Shown in pieces: positions 16,683-26,089 of a stretch of 64,000 nucleotides of DNA (within the stretch, counting starts at the first letter, position 1; the number at the start of each line of letters is the position of its first letter). Source of the stretch: Prolixibacteraceae bacterium (GTDB taxonomy: Bacteria; Bacteroidota; Bacteroidia; Bacteroidales; Prolixibacteraceae). The notes under the pieces were generated by a model. The model did no database searches, was not told where the DNA came from, and was given only the letters and a program-made list of their open reading frames with translations. The stretch covers positions 1 through 64,000 of the forward strand of contig JAFLKN010000020.1 in assembly GCA_019163175.1 (NCBI GenBank), written 5' to 3'. The position numbers and the translations under genes were made by a program.

Positions 16683-18716
16683 ATGAAACAAACTTTCAAA
16701 TCCATTAACCGGGCTGAAATGTTTACGTTCAAACGATGGGGTGGAAAAGCTTATTCATTGTTTAGTGCTATAAAAAAGCCGGTACGTATAGGTGTACTTT
16801 TGGCTGTTTATACCACTGTTATCGAACCTGAATTTGCTTCAGCCCAGACTGATAGTTCGAAAGTAAGCATGGAGTACAATCTCGACGAAGTTGAGGTAGG
16901 AGCCCAAAGAGCACCTGTTGCTTTCTCGCAGGTGGCGCGGATCGTTTCCGTGATTAGCAGAGAAGAAATTGAGGCGGCACCCGTCCAAAGTATCCAGGAA
17001 CTTCTTGAATATGCCCTGAGTGTTGATGTCAGACAGCGCGGAGTTCACGGAGTTCAGGCTGACATTTCAGTCAGGGGAGGTTCCTTCGATCAAACCCTTA
17101 TTCTACTCAATGGCATCAACATTTCAGATCCTCAGACCGGACACCACGCCCTCAATTTACCGGTCAGTTTAAAGAATATCCAACGAATCGAAATTCTTGA
17201 AGGCCCTGCAGCGAGGGTATTCGGCCCAAATGCATTTTCTGGTGCTATTAATATTATTACAAGTTCTGAGGGAAATTCCAGTTTAAAGATTGATGTATCA
17301 GGTGGACAACACAAATTAGCCGATGTAAATGTTTCGGGTAATGTCAATACCGGTTCCTGGAATCAGTTTGTGGCATTTAATCGAATGTCATCTGATGGGT
17401 ATATCAACAATACAGACTTTAAAACCTGGAATTCATTTTATCAGACTAAACTCAATACCAAATCGGGAACACTCGATTTTCAGTTTGGAAAAACAAATAA
17501 AGCATTCGGTGCAAATAGTTTTTATACAGCTACATATCCCAATCAATTCGAAGAGACAAAAACTACCTTTGCTTCGCTCAAATTCGAATCAGGCACAAAA
17601 ATTCATTTAATTCCCTCGGTTTATTGGAGACGGCATCAAGATCGATTCGAGCTATTCAGGTCTAGCCCGGCCAGTTGGTACAAGGGACACAATTATCATC
17701 TGACCGATGTTTTTGGGAGCAACCTGAATGCCTGGTTCGCTACACGGTTCGGAAAAACTGCATTCGGCGCCGAAATCAGAACCGAAAATGTTTGGAGCAA
17801 TGTGTTAGGCGAATCCTTGGCAACCCCCATTGAAGTACCAGGTGAAGACAATCAATTTTTTACCAAATCATATTCAAGAACAACCATATCGTATTTTGCC
17901 GAACATTCCATTTATTTGGAAAAGTTTACCCTGTCCGCCGGAGCCATGACTAACTGGATTTCAGATCTGGGTTTTGGCTGGAATATTTATCCCGGACTGG
18001 ATATTTCAATGGCACTTTCCAATCAGATTAAACTTTATGGGTCAGCAAGTACGAGTCTGAGAATGCCAACTTTTACTGATTTGTTTTATACCGGGCCTAC
18101 TAATCTTGGTAATCCTGATTTAAAGCCAGAAAAATCTGTAAATTTTGAAGGTGGCCTGAAATACAATTCCAGAGGATTTTCGGGACATGTGGGTACATAT
18201 CACCGTCGGGGTAAAGATTTAATCGACTGGGTACGTGAAAATGAAACAGATAAATGGCAGACCAAAAATCTGACTAAAATTAATTCGACCGGGATAGAAG
18301 TCAGTGGTGAGTTTTATCCTGAAAAAATATGGAAAAAGAATCTGTTTGTTACTAAGCTGGGTCTTAATTATGCCTATAGTAAACTTGACAAAGGAGATAA
18401 CGACTTTTTCTCAAACTATGTGCTGGATAATCTGAAGCATAAATTTGATTTGGAACTCAATCATAAAATCTGGCACAAGCTGAAAGCTTCATGGAGAGTT
18501 AGCTATCAGGATAGAAACGGCAAAAGAACCCAAACCATGTCTTACGAGCCGTTTTGGTTAGTCAACACCCGATTGATGTGGAAAACACCCTCAACCGAAA
18601 TATATGCAATGGCTGCTAATTTATTCGATACCAAATACTATGACTTGGGCACCATTGAGCAACCTGGTAGATGGATCAGTTTGGGTATAAACCATCAGTT
18701 AAGGTTTAAAAAATAA
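16683..18716 (+). CDS. TonB-dependent receptor, BtuB-like
   Basis: This 677-residue outer-membrane receptor has a plug domain (ISREEIEAAPVQSIQELLEY, VDVRQRGVHGVQADISVRGG, IEILEGPAARVFGPNAFSGA) and a C-terminal beta-barrel ending LGINHQLRFKK. It has no CarboxypepD_reg domain and no SusD partner, unlike the SusC proteins here. The first 55 residues are unusual: a charged segment with FKRWGGKAYSLFSAIKKPV comes before the hydrophobic signal core and ASAQ. I recall similar extended leaders on Bacteroidota cobalamin-type receptors. The ligand is not known; it could be a cobalamin or a metal complex. It appears to be transcribed alone. Confidence 0.85.
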   Translation: MKQTFKSINRAEMFTFKRWGGKAYSLFSAIKKPVRIGVLLAVYTTVIEPEFASAQTDSSKVSMEYNLDEVEVGAQRAPVAFSQVARIVSVISREEIEAAPVQSIQELLEYALSVDVRQRGVHGVQADISVRGGSFDQTLILLNGINISDPQTGHHALNLPVSLKNIQRIEILEGPAARVFGPNAFSGAINIITSSEGNSSLKIDVSGGQHKLADVNVSGNVNTGSWNQFVAFNRMSSDGYINNTDFKTWNSFYQTKLNTKSGTLDFQFGKTNKAFGANSFYTATYPNQFEETKTTFASLKFESGTKIHLIPSVYWRRHQDRFELFRSSPASWYKGHNYHLTDVFGSNLNAWFATRFGKTAFGAEIRTENVWSNVLGESLATPIEVPGEDNQFFTKSYSRTTISYFAEHSIYLEKFTLSAGAMTNWISDLGFGWNIYPGLDISMALSNQIKLYGSASTSLRMPTFTDLFYTGPTNLGNPDLKPEKSVNFEGGLKYNSRGFSGHVGTYHRRGKDLIDWVRENETDKWQTKNLTKINSTGIEVSGEFYPEKIWKKNLFVTKLGLNYAYSKLDKGDNDFFSNYVLDNLKHKFDLELNHKIWHKLKASWRVSYQDRNGKRTQTMSYEPFWLVNTRLMWKTPSTEIYAMAANLFDTKYYDLGTIEQPGRWISLGINHQLRFKK

Positions 18717-19129
18717 CATAATGAATTTATCAGCAAATATTAAGCTATTTTCTTTTACGGTGTAGCTTCGATTTGCAAATTTGGGAAGACAATAAGAATG
18801 GACACAATCGCCAACTTTCTTCCATTTAATCATACTTTTTAACTGGAAAATGAAATTTGTTTGCATTTTTATTAAGTTACAGAAGCTATTAAACCGCACA
18901 AAGGAGTGATGGCATATTTGAAAGGATATTCAATTTAGATGTTCGACACGGTTTTGAATAGAGTCATGTTTAATGAATTGAACCGAACCAGTATTTTATT
19001 TGCAATAACCTTTTTGCTACTTTTGGTCTGAATGTAATTTTGTTGAAAGCAATGGATTCATAAATTGTCAAATTCTCGTTGTGTTATCCGTTTGGTTTCC
19101 TTTTTTCAGGACAATTTAAACCATAGATT
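18717..19129. other. Intergenic region with a two-tier hairpin and a possible promoter
   Basis: No coding sequence is supported. Just after the receptor, 18733-18776 can fold as an outer stem GCAAAT/ATTTGC enclosing AAGCTA/TAGCTT, without a T tract. TACTTTTG at 19018-19025 fits the -7 consensus and may start the GH92 transcript about 98 bases before its ATG, but a -33 TTTG would be only 15 bases away. Confidence 0.35.
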
Positions 19130-21526
19130 ATGAGTACCCGATTTTATTCAGGAATGAAAATTTTGATTCTTTTCACTTTGATCGGAATATTCAGTTCCTG
19201 CTCAGATAAAAAAGACGATTTTAATCCTAGTCAATACGTCGATCCACAGATTGGATCAGTTCACGGACGCTGGTTTTTTTACACCCCAGCTTCGGTTCCG
19301 TTTGGAATGGCTAAACTGGCACCTCACACCAATGGCTACGGAAGTCAGGGCAGTTGGGGCCCTTGTGGTTACGACGACCGCCACACTTCAATTGAAGGAT
19401 TTGGCCATTTTCACGAATTTCAGGTTGGCGGACTGGTATTTATGCCCACTGTTGGTGAGTTGCAAACCATTCCCGGAACTCTGGAAAATCCGGATGGCGG
19501 TTATCGCTCGCGTTTCGATAAAGAAACTGAACAGGCCGAACCGGGCTACTACACCGTTTTTTTGAAAGACTACGGAATAAAAGCCGAGATAACAGCAACA
19601 GAGCGCGTGGGCTTTCATCGCTATACTTTTCCTGAAACTCAACAAGCTCATCTGGTTATCGATATCGGACACCGGCAAGGCGAAAGTAGTGGTGTTACCG
19701 ATGCTTTTGTACGGATTCTAAATGGCAATGAGGTGGAAGGTTATATTGAAACTTATCCGGAATATGCTAAATTCTGCGACGTGGACAAGAAAGTGAAAAT
19801 GTATTTTGTGGCGAAGTTCAGTAAACAGCCTAACGGAACGGGTGCTTTTGTCGATTCAGTTCAAACCAGCAATGTGTCGGAAACCAAAGGTACGGCCAAT
19901 GGTTTATACCTGAATTTCGAAATGAAAAAAGATGAACTTCTGGAAATAACCACAGGCTTGAGCTATACTTCCATAGAAAATGCACGACTTAACCTGAAAA
20001 CTGAAGCAAGTGGACAGACTTTCGACTCTGTTCGTCAGTTGGCAAAAGAAGCCTGGAACGAAAAACTTGGACGCATTAAAGTTGAAGGCAGTGACAGTTT
20101 GAACCGGGTGAAATTTTATACCGGATTGTATCATGCTTTGCTCGGGCGCGGCATTTCGAGCGATGTGAATGGTCAGTATCCACTGGTTGACGGTGGTATT
20201 GGGCAGATTCCATTGGATAAAAAGGGGAATCCACTCTATCGTCATTTTAATACCGATGGTATCTGGGGCGGCTTTTGGAATCTGAGCCAGTTGTGGGCTT
20301 TGGCGTATCCCGATTATTTCAAAGAATACATTCAGTCAAACATCGATTATTATAAAAATCGCGGTTGGCTTCACGATGGGGAAGCTGCCGGAATATACAC
20401 CAACGGGGTACAAACCAATTTTCAGGGTTTGTTAATTGCTTCGGCTTACAACTGCGGAATCCGCGATTTTGAAGTGGAAAAAGCCTATGAGGCAGCCGCG
20501 AAAAATGAGTTGGAATACCACGGTCGTAATCTTGGAAACGGGAAATATGATTTGAGCTACTTTGTCAAAATTGGATACGTTCCTTACAAAGACACGACTT
20601 TGTCTAACGGCTGGGTTTTTAATTTTGGGGCATCGCACACCATGGAATACGCTTACAGTTCTTACGCCGTTGCCCAAATGGCCAAAGCATTGGGTAAAGA
20701 TTCCGACTATGAAAAGCTGATGAAACAGGCTGAATATTCCAAAAATCTGTTTGATCCGGAGACCAAATACATTCGTCCAAAACGCGAAGATGGCACCTTT
20801 ATCGAAAAGTTTGATCCCATGAAAGCCTGGGACGGATTTCAGGAAGGAAATGCATTTCAATACACCTGGTATATTCCTCATGATGTGGAAGGTCTTATTC
20901 AACTGATGGGTAAAGCCGAGTTCAACCGGCGCCTTGGAGAAATGTTTGTGAATGCACAAAAAAGCCAGTTTGGAGGCGGTTCAGGCGAAATCCATAGTTT
21001 CTCCGGAATCGATAAACAGTACAATCATGGAAATCAGCCATGCCTGCACGATTCGTGGCTATTCAATTACTCCGGACAGCCATGGCTCACCCAGAAATGG
21101 ACCCGTGCTATTTGTGACGAATTTTACGGAACTGAACCTTTGCGTGGGTATGGCGTTGGCCAGGACGAAGATCAGGGGCAGCTTGGAGCATGGTATGTAA
21201 TGGCTGCATTGGGTTTGTTCGATGTTCAGGGTCATGCCGGATTGAACCCCACTTTCCAGTTCGGAAGTCCTCTGTTTGATCGGGTAACTATTCAGCTCGA
21301 TCCGACTTACTATTCAGGTAAAGAGTTGGTTCTTGAAACCAAAAATAACTCCAAAGAGAATGTTTATATACAGTCGGCAAGCTTCCGGAATGAGAAGATT
21401 GAAAATTGCTGGATTGACCGAAAACGACTAACCGAAGGCGGTACGCTTATTTTTGAAATGGTCGCGCAACCCAATTTGAATTTTGGAATTTCCACAGCTC
21501 CGCCATCAATGAGTACCGAAAAATAA
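19130..21526 (+). CDS. GH92 family alpha-mannosidase lipoprotein
   Basis: This is a calcium-dependent exo-alpha-mannosidase of family GH92, 798 residues. A lipoprotein signal (GIFSSCSDKK) anchors it. The N-terminal beta-sandwich begins YVDPQIGSVHGRWFFYTPAS and SIEGFGHFHEF. The catalytic (alpha/alpha)6 domain has a candidate acid Glu572 in GFQEGNAFQYTWYIPHD, and 679-681 in GQDEDQGQLGAWYVMAALG supply acidic residues for the base and calcium site. GH92 enzymes remove alpha-linked mannose from N-glycans or mannans; linkage cannot be read from sequence. It is the first gene of a sugar-degradation run and sits 18 bases before the next gene. Confidence 0.92.
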   Translation: MSTRFYSGMKILILFTLIGIFSSCSDKKDDFNPSQYVDPQIGSVHGRWFFYTPASVPFGMAKLAPHTNGYGSQGSWGPCGYDDRHTSIEGFGHFHEFQVGGLVFMPTVGELQTIPGTLENPDGGYRSRFDKETEQAEPGYYTVFLKDYGIKAEITATERVGFHRYTFPETQQAHLVIDIGHRQGESSGVTDAFVRILNGNEVEGYIETYPEYAKFCDVDKKVKMYFVAKFSKQPNGTGAFVDSVQTSNVSETKGTANGLYLNFEMKKDELLEITTGLSYTSIENARLNLKTEASGQTFDSVRQLAKEAWNEKLGRIKVEGSDSLNRVKFYTGLYHALLGRGISSDVNGQYPLVDGGIGQIPLDKKGNPLYRHFNTDGIWGGFWNLSQLWALAYPDYFKEYIQSNIDYYKNRGWLHDGEAAGIYTNGVQTNFQGLLIASAYNCGIRDFEVEKAYEAAAKNELEYHGRNLGNGKYDLSYFVKIGYVPYKDTTLSNGWVFNFGASHTMEYAYSSYAVAQMAKALGKDSDYEKLMKQAEYSKNLFDPETKYIRPKREDGTFIEKFDPMKAWDGFQEGNAFQYTWYIPHDVEGLIQLMGKAEFNRRLGEMFVNAQKSQFGGGSGEIHSFSGIDKQYNHGNQPCLHDSWLFNYSGQPWLTQKWTRAICDEFYGTEPLRGYGVGQDEDQGQLGAWYVMAALGLFDVQGHAGLNPTFQFGSPLFDRVTIQLDPTYYSGKELVLETKNNSKENVYIQSASFRNEKIENCWIDRKRLTEGGTLIFEMVAQPNLNFGISTAPPSMSTEK

Positions 21527-21544
21527 TACTTGAACTTCAGAGAA

Positions 21545-22849
21545 ATGAAAAGAAACTATTCAATTTTTATGCTGCTTTTGCTTGTATTTGGCTGTGCAGC
21601 ACCGGTAAAAAAGAGTGAAAACAAGGAACTTGCCAATCAGATTGCGGCAAACGAATATTTCCCCTGGGTAAAGACCAAAGCCCTTGAAATTATGAAGACT
21701 GGTTTTAATGCCGGCGATGGTTATCGCGAGGTATGGATTCGTGACTACAACACCTTTATTGAGTTGGCAGCACAGGTTTTTCCTAAAGAAGAGTTGAAAG
21801 AAAACCTATTGGTGTTTTTCCGGATGCAGGGCGAAGATGGAAACATCATCGATGGGTTTACGCCGATAGAAAAAGTTGGTCCGGTAACCTACGATTTCAG
21901 CTACTCGAAACTTGAGCCTCGTTATGCCGCGCATAAAAATTCGGTAGAAACCGATCAGGAATCATCGCTTATTCAGGCTGTTTACAAGTACATCAAATTA
22001 ACCGGCGACAGCACAATTCTGAGCGAGAAGGTAGGCGATAAGACCGTTTCTGAAGGTATGGAATGGGCTATGGATTTTCTGATGAATAACCGTTTTAATA
22101 AACAATATGGCTTAATTATTGGCGCCACCACTGCCGATTGGGGCGATGTTCAACCAGAGCATGGCTGGGGCGTAGATTTAGACAACAACACCCATCCGGC
22201 TATTGATATTTACGACAATGCAATGTTTGTCATAGCACTGAATAACCTGATTGAAATATTGCCTTCGGCGAAGGGAAAATGGGCACCGGTAAAGGAAAGT
22301 GTTGCTCAAAATAGCCGAACCCATTTATGGGACAGCGCAAAGCAGAAGTTTATTCCACACATTTATCTTGAAAAAGGATCACCTTTCCCGGCTGATTTTG
22401 ATGAAAGCCAGATCTATTATTTTGGTGGAACTGCTATTGCCATTGAAGCTGGTTTGCTAACAAAGGAGGAAATTAAAGTTTCCGTTGATGAAATGATCAA
22501 AAGGGTAAAACAGGCAGGTGGACCGTCGATCGGATTAACACTTTATCCTCCCTATCCTGAAGGCTTCTTTGCAAATAAAATTATGAATCCGGTATACAGT
22601 TATCAGAACGGTGGCGACTGGACCTGGTTTGGCGGACGAATGATTCAGCAACTAATCAAATATGGATTTGCTCAGGAAGCGTATGAACAAGTACAGCCCA
22701 TGGTGAAACGGGTTAAAGACAACAATGGCTTTTACGAATGGTATTCGGTAGATAACAAGCCACGCGGATCGGGCACATTCAGGGGTGAGGCCGGAGTTTT
22801 ATACACGGCTATTGTGATGTTTGAAGAATTAGCAAAAGATCAGAAATAA
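21545..22849 (+). CDS. Putative six-hairpin glycosidase-like lipoprotein
   Basis: I do not recognise a named CAZy family. The protein has 434 residues, with a lipoprotein signal (LLVFGCAAP). Its features suggest an (alpha/alpha)6-barrel glycosidase fold: GYREVWIRDYNTFIELA resembles the WxRD motif of GH15/GH125-type enzymes, ATTADWGDVQPEHGWG and PAIDIYDNAMFVIALNNL are rich in acids and aromatics, and GGDWTWFGGRMIQQL and GSGTFRGEAGVLYTAIVMF close it. It sits between GH92 and GH31, so a role in breaking down the same glycan is a fair inference. The ATG at 21545 is used; the longer frame starts at TTG. Confidence 0.65.
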   Translation: MKRNYSIFMLLLLVFGCAAPVKKSENKELANQIAANEYFPWVKTKALEIMKTGFNAGDGYREVWIRDYNTFIELAAQVFPKEELKENLLVFFRMQGEDGNIIDGFTPIEKVGPVTYDFSYSKLEPRYAAHKNSVETDQESSLIQAVYKYIKLTGDSTILSEKVGDKTVSEGMEWAMDFLMNNRFNKQYGLIIGATTADWGDVQPEHGWGVDLDNNTHPAIDIYDNAMFVIALNNLIEILPSAKGKWAPVKESVAQNSRTHLWDSAKQKFIPHIYLEKGSPFPADFDESQIYYFGGTAIAIEAGLLTKEEIKVSVDEMIKRVKQAGGPSIGLTLYPPYPEGFFANKIMNPVYSYQNGGDWTWFGGRMIQQLIKYGFAQEAYEQVQPMVKRVKDNNGFYEWYSVDNKPRGSGTFRGEAGVLYTAIVMFEELAKDQK

Positions 22850-23006
22850 GATCAGATATTCGTACTTTTGAAATCTGTCGGACCCAAATTAATGAAAATG
22901 GGATTTCTGAAAAATCGGTAGTTGTTTTCGTGGAATAATTTCAGAAACTCTTTCTCATTACAAAATTTTGTTCGGTAGAGTTACCTAATAACCAAAAGCT
23001 AAACCA

Positions 23007-25178
23007 ATGACTAAAAATGTATCCTCGCTTCTGCAAAAAGTGCTTTTTGCCGTATTGCTTTTTTTAGCTGTTTCCCAAATATTGCCTGCACAAAATCAAG
23101 AGCTTCACTGGACGAAAACTGCTTCCGGAGTTTGGATAACCAAAGTTGGTCAGCCTGAAACAGTTAATTTTACTGGTACTTCAGGAGTAAACCCGAAGTT
23201 GGAGGCAATCAATGCAATGAATAATGTTGATTTCCCACTTCCTGAAAATGAAATAAAAGCCACTGTTTTTGATGGTAAAACTTATCTTCAGTTTCCGCTG
23301 GAAGTTGGGGAAAAGATATTCGGTTTGGGGCTGAATTTTAAAACGGTGGAGCAACGCGGTCGTATTCTTCGTTTGCATGTCGATCATTATGGCGGAGAAG
23401 ATAATGGGCGCACACATGCCCCGGTTCCGTTCTATGTGTCATCAAAAGGCTACGGTGTTTTCATAAATTCGGCGCGGTATATCGATGTCTGGACAGGAAC
23501 AGCGGTTTCGAAGGAAAGCAAAATCCCGATGAATCCCCGTGATCGGAACACCGACAAAAAATGGACATCAAAACCCTATTCGGATAATGTATCGGTTCTG
23601 GTTCCGGCCGAGGGAGTTGAAATTATGGTTTTTGGCGGCCCAACAACATTAGATGCCGTTAGCCGCTTTAATTTGTACAATGGTGGTGGCTGTCTTCCTC
23701 CAAAGTGGGGATTGGGTTTTTGGCATCGAACGCCAACACTTTACACCGATGCTCAGGTTTTGAATGAAGTCAGCGAATTTAAAAAACATCAGTTTCCACT
23801 TTCGGTTATCGGTTTGGAACCTGGCTGGCAGAGTAAATCGTATCCATGTACCTACGAATGGGATGCCGGTCGTTTTCCTGACCCGGCCAAATTTATAGCA
23901 CAACTGAAAGTTCAGGGCATTCAAACCAATCTATGGATTAATCCTTACATTTCTCCGGAATCGGCATTGATTGAAAAACTGAAACCTTTCACTGCTTCGC
24001 ACACGGTTTGGAGTGGTTTTGTTCCGGATTACGGTTTGCCCGAAGTGAATGCGATAGTTGGCGAGCATATGAAAAAATACCAGTTGGGCGTTGGAGTCAG
24101 CGGTTTTAAAATGGATGAAAATGATGGGTACGACAGCTGGCTTTGGCCCGATGTGACCCTCTTCCCATCAAAAATTCCGGCTGAACAAATGCGACAGCTT
24201 TACGGATTGATGATGCAGAAAATGACTACTCAGCTTTACAGGGAACAAAATAGCCGTACCTACGGGTTGGTGCGGGCTTCGAATGCAGGAGGAGTTTCAT
24301 TTCCTTACGTGATTTACAACGATTATTACAGTCACCGCGATTTTATTACCGCACTAATAAACAGTTCGTTTATTGGTGTTTTATGGACTCCTGAAGTGCG
24401 GAGTTCGAAAACTGCGGAAGAATGGTTGCGCCGCATGCAAACAGTTTGCTTTTCACCTTTAGCCATGCTCAATGCCTGGTCTGACGGTACTAAACCGTGG
24501 TCGTTTCCAGAAGTTGAAAAACAGGTGACCGAGGTGGCTAATCTTCGCATGCAGTTGATTCCTTATTTATACACCTGTTTTGCCGAATATGCTTTTTACG
24601 GCCGACCACCCATGCGGGCCATGAATCTGGTCGAAGGTTTTACTTCGTCGGATGAAAAGCTGGAAGGAAAACTCAATTCTACCGAAAATCCGTATGCCGA
24701 AGCAACCAAAAAAGAGATGAAAGATCAGTTTATGGTAGGTGATAATTTGCTGATCGCACCAGTCTTTGCAGGTGAAACCGAGCGAAAAGTAATTCTTCCG
24801 AAAGGCAAATGGTACGACTTTTATACCGGGAAACTGGCAGGTGAAGCTGAGGTGATCAGCGTTTCGCCTGGCTTAGATAGGATTCCGGTTTATGTTCGCG
24901 ATGGCGGCATAATTCCAATGAAGGAATCTACCCAAATTGCTCCAGCTTCAGGTGAAAAAGACAATCTGATCATTCGTTTTTACGGGACGAAAGAGGCCTC
25001 TTACATGCTGTATGACGATGATGGTGAAACCTTTGATTACGAAAAAGGTGCTTTTTCCTGGCGCGAGATTCGGGTTGCTGCTGGCAAAGATGGCCAGTTG
25101 AAAGGAACTTTATCGAAAGCCACAAAATCGAAGCCGGATAATATCGGAACTGTTACATTTCAGTTCATGAGCAAATAA
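23007..25178 (+). CDS. GH31 family glycoside hydrolase
   Basis: This 723-residue exported enzyme has a signal peptide (ending ILPAQ). GH31 architecture follows: an N-terminal beta domain (EKIFGLGLNFKTVEQRG), the catalytic barrel (PPKWGLGFWHRT, LGVGVSGFKMDENDGYD), and C-terminal beta domains (MVGDNLLIAPVF, RDGGIIPM, YDDDGETFDYEKG). The nucleophile is probably Asp370 (FKMDEND) and the acid/base Asp439 (VIYNDYYSHRD). Where many members have WxHDIGG it has GVLWTPEVRSS, so the substrate may differ from ordinary alpha-glucosidases; alpha-glucose, xylose, galactose or mannose remain possible. TACTTTTG at 22863-22870 may be a -7 box. It ends 1 base from the convergent esterase gene. Confidence 0.9.
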   Translation: MTKNVSSLLQKVLFAVLLFLAVSQILPAQNQELHWTKTASGVWITKVGQPETVNFTGTSGVNPKLEAINAMNNVDFPLPENEIKATVFDGKTYLQFPLEVGEKIFGLGLNFKTVEQRGRILRLHVDHYGGEDNGRTHAPVPFYVSSKGYGVFINSARYIDVWTGTAVSKESKIPMNPRDRNTDKKWTSKPYSDNVSVLVPAEGVEIMVFGGPTTLDAVSRFNLYNGGGCLPPKWGLGFWHRTPTLYTDAQVLNEVSEFKKHQFPLSVIGLEPGWQSKSYPCTYEWDAGRFPDPAKFIAQLKVQGIQTNLWINPYISPESALIEKLKPFTASHTVWSGFVPDYGLPEVNAIVGEHMKKYQLGVGVSGFKMDENDGYDSWLWPDVTLFPSKIPAEQMRQLYGLMMQKMTTQLYREQNSRTYGLVRASNAGGVSFPYVIYNDYYSHRDFITALINSSFIGVLWTPEVRSSKTAEEWLRRMQTVCFSPLAMLNAWSDGTKPWSFPEVEKQVTEVANLRMQLIPYLYTCFAEYAFYGRPPMRAMNLVEGFTSSDEKLEGKLNSTENPYAEATKKEMKDQFMVGDNLLIAPVFAGETERKVILPKGKWYDFYTGKLAGEAEVISVSPGLDRIPVYVRDGGIIPMKESTQIAPASGEKDNLIIRFYGTKEASYMLYDDDGETFDYEKGAFSWREIRVAAGKDGQLKGTLSKATKSKPDNIGTVTFQFMSK

Positions 25179-25179
25179 A

Positions 25180-26085
25180 TTATTTCGTAATTCCACTTTT
25201 CTGCATCCACACGAATAGTGGCTGCATCCATTCGTCGGTTGATAATTTCAGCACAAAACCATGATTCCCGGCTGGATACAAATGCATTTCAGCAGGAACT
25301 TTATTTCGGATCAATTCCTGGTAAAAGCGAATGCTGTTTTCAACCGGAACAACTGTATCGTCGCCTGTATGTGTAATCCAGGTGGGTGGGGTTGTTGCAT
25401 TAACCTGTAATTCGTTTGAGAACAGGGTGATTTGTTCTTCGGAAGGCGATTTGCCAAGCAGATTCGTCCGTGAACCGCCATGAGTCAATCCATCTTTCAT
25501 GCTGATTACCGGATAGATGAGAATCATAAAATCAGGACGAAGACTTATGTGTTCATCATTCGGAATATGAGTTTTGCTGAAATGAGTGCCGGCTGTTGAG
25601 GCCAGATGTCCTCCGGCTGAAAATCCCATAATACCAATTTTCGATTGATCCAGTTTCCATTCGGGTCCATGCTGGCGTACAGTCTTGATGGCTTGCTGTA
25701 CATCTTGCAAAGGACCAACCGACTTGTCAGGCATAATTGAATCACTGGGTAATCGATATTTCAGGATAATAGCTGCGATACCTTTCTTCTGAAAAGCTTC
25801 GGCAATAATGGTTCCTTCGGCCCTGTAACTTTCCATGCCATAACCTCCGCCGGGGCAAATAATTACTGCAGCGCCGGTAGCTATTTTTTCATCGGGAAGG
25901 TAAACAGCAAGGTTTGGCTGAGAAATGTTTCGGTATCCGATTAACTTCCCATCCTTTTCCATCTTAATCTCTTTCATCTGATAAGTTGTACTGTTTGGAA
26001 TGGCCGCCGGATAAAGCGAAATGGTCTGTTGTGCTGCTAAATTTAACGACACAATCAAAAGTAAAATTGAGGTAAGCAGTTTCAT
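25180..26085 (-). CDS. Exported alpha/beta-hydrolase, acetyl-xylan-esterase-like
   Basis: This 301-residue alpha/beta-hydrolase has a signal peptide (SLNLAAQQ). It has an oxyanion-type loop IICPGGGYGMESYR, the nucleophile elbow GIMGFSAGGHLAS (Ser), Asp in HTGDDTVVPVENS, and His in PAGNHGFVL, giving a full catalytic triad. Close relatives are carbohydrate esterases (acetyl or feruloyl). In this locus it may deacylate the glycan cut by GH92 and GH31. It faces the other locus genes head-on. A broken gene lies 4 bases upstream on the same strand. Confidence 0.85.
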   Translation of the reverse strand: MKLLTSILLLIVSLNLAAQQTISLYPAAIPNSTTYQMKEIKMEKDGKLIGYRNISQPNLAVYLPDEKIATGAAVIICPGGGYGMESYRAEGTIIAEAFQKKGIAAIILKYRLPSDSIMPDKSVGPLQDVQQAIKTVRQHGPEWKLDQSKIGIMGFSAGGHLASTAGTHFSKTHIPNDEHISLRPDFMILIYPVISMKDGLTHGGSRTNLLGKSPSEEQITLFSNELQVNATTPPTWITHTGDDTVVPVENSIRFYQELIRNKVPAEMHLYPAGNHGFVLKLSTDEWMQPLFVWMQKSGITK

Positions 26086-26089
26086 ATTT

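Noticed and set aside
18838-18910. Short plus-strand frame beginning MKFVCIFIKLQ
   Set aside because: About 20 codons only, with no promoter box, no conserved neighbour and no recognisable product.
20432-20959. Long minus-strand frame (175 codons) inside the GH92 gene
   Set aside because: It is antisense to the GH92 catalytic domain; no domain or start signal supports it.
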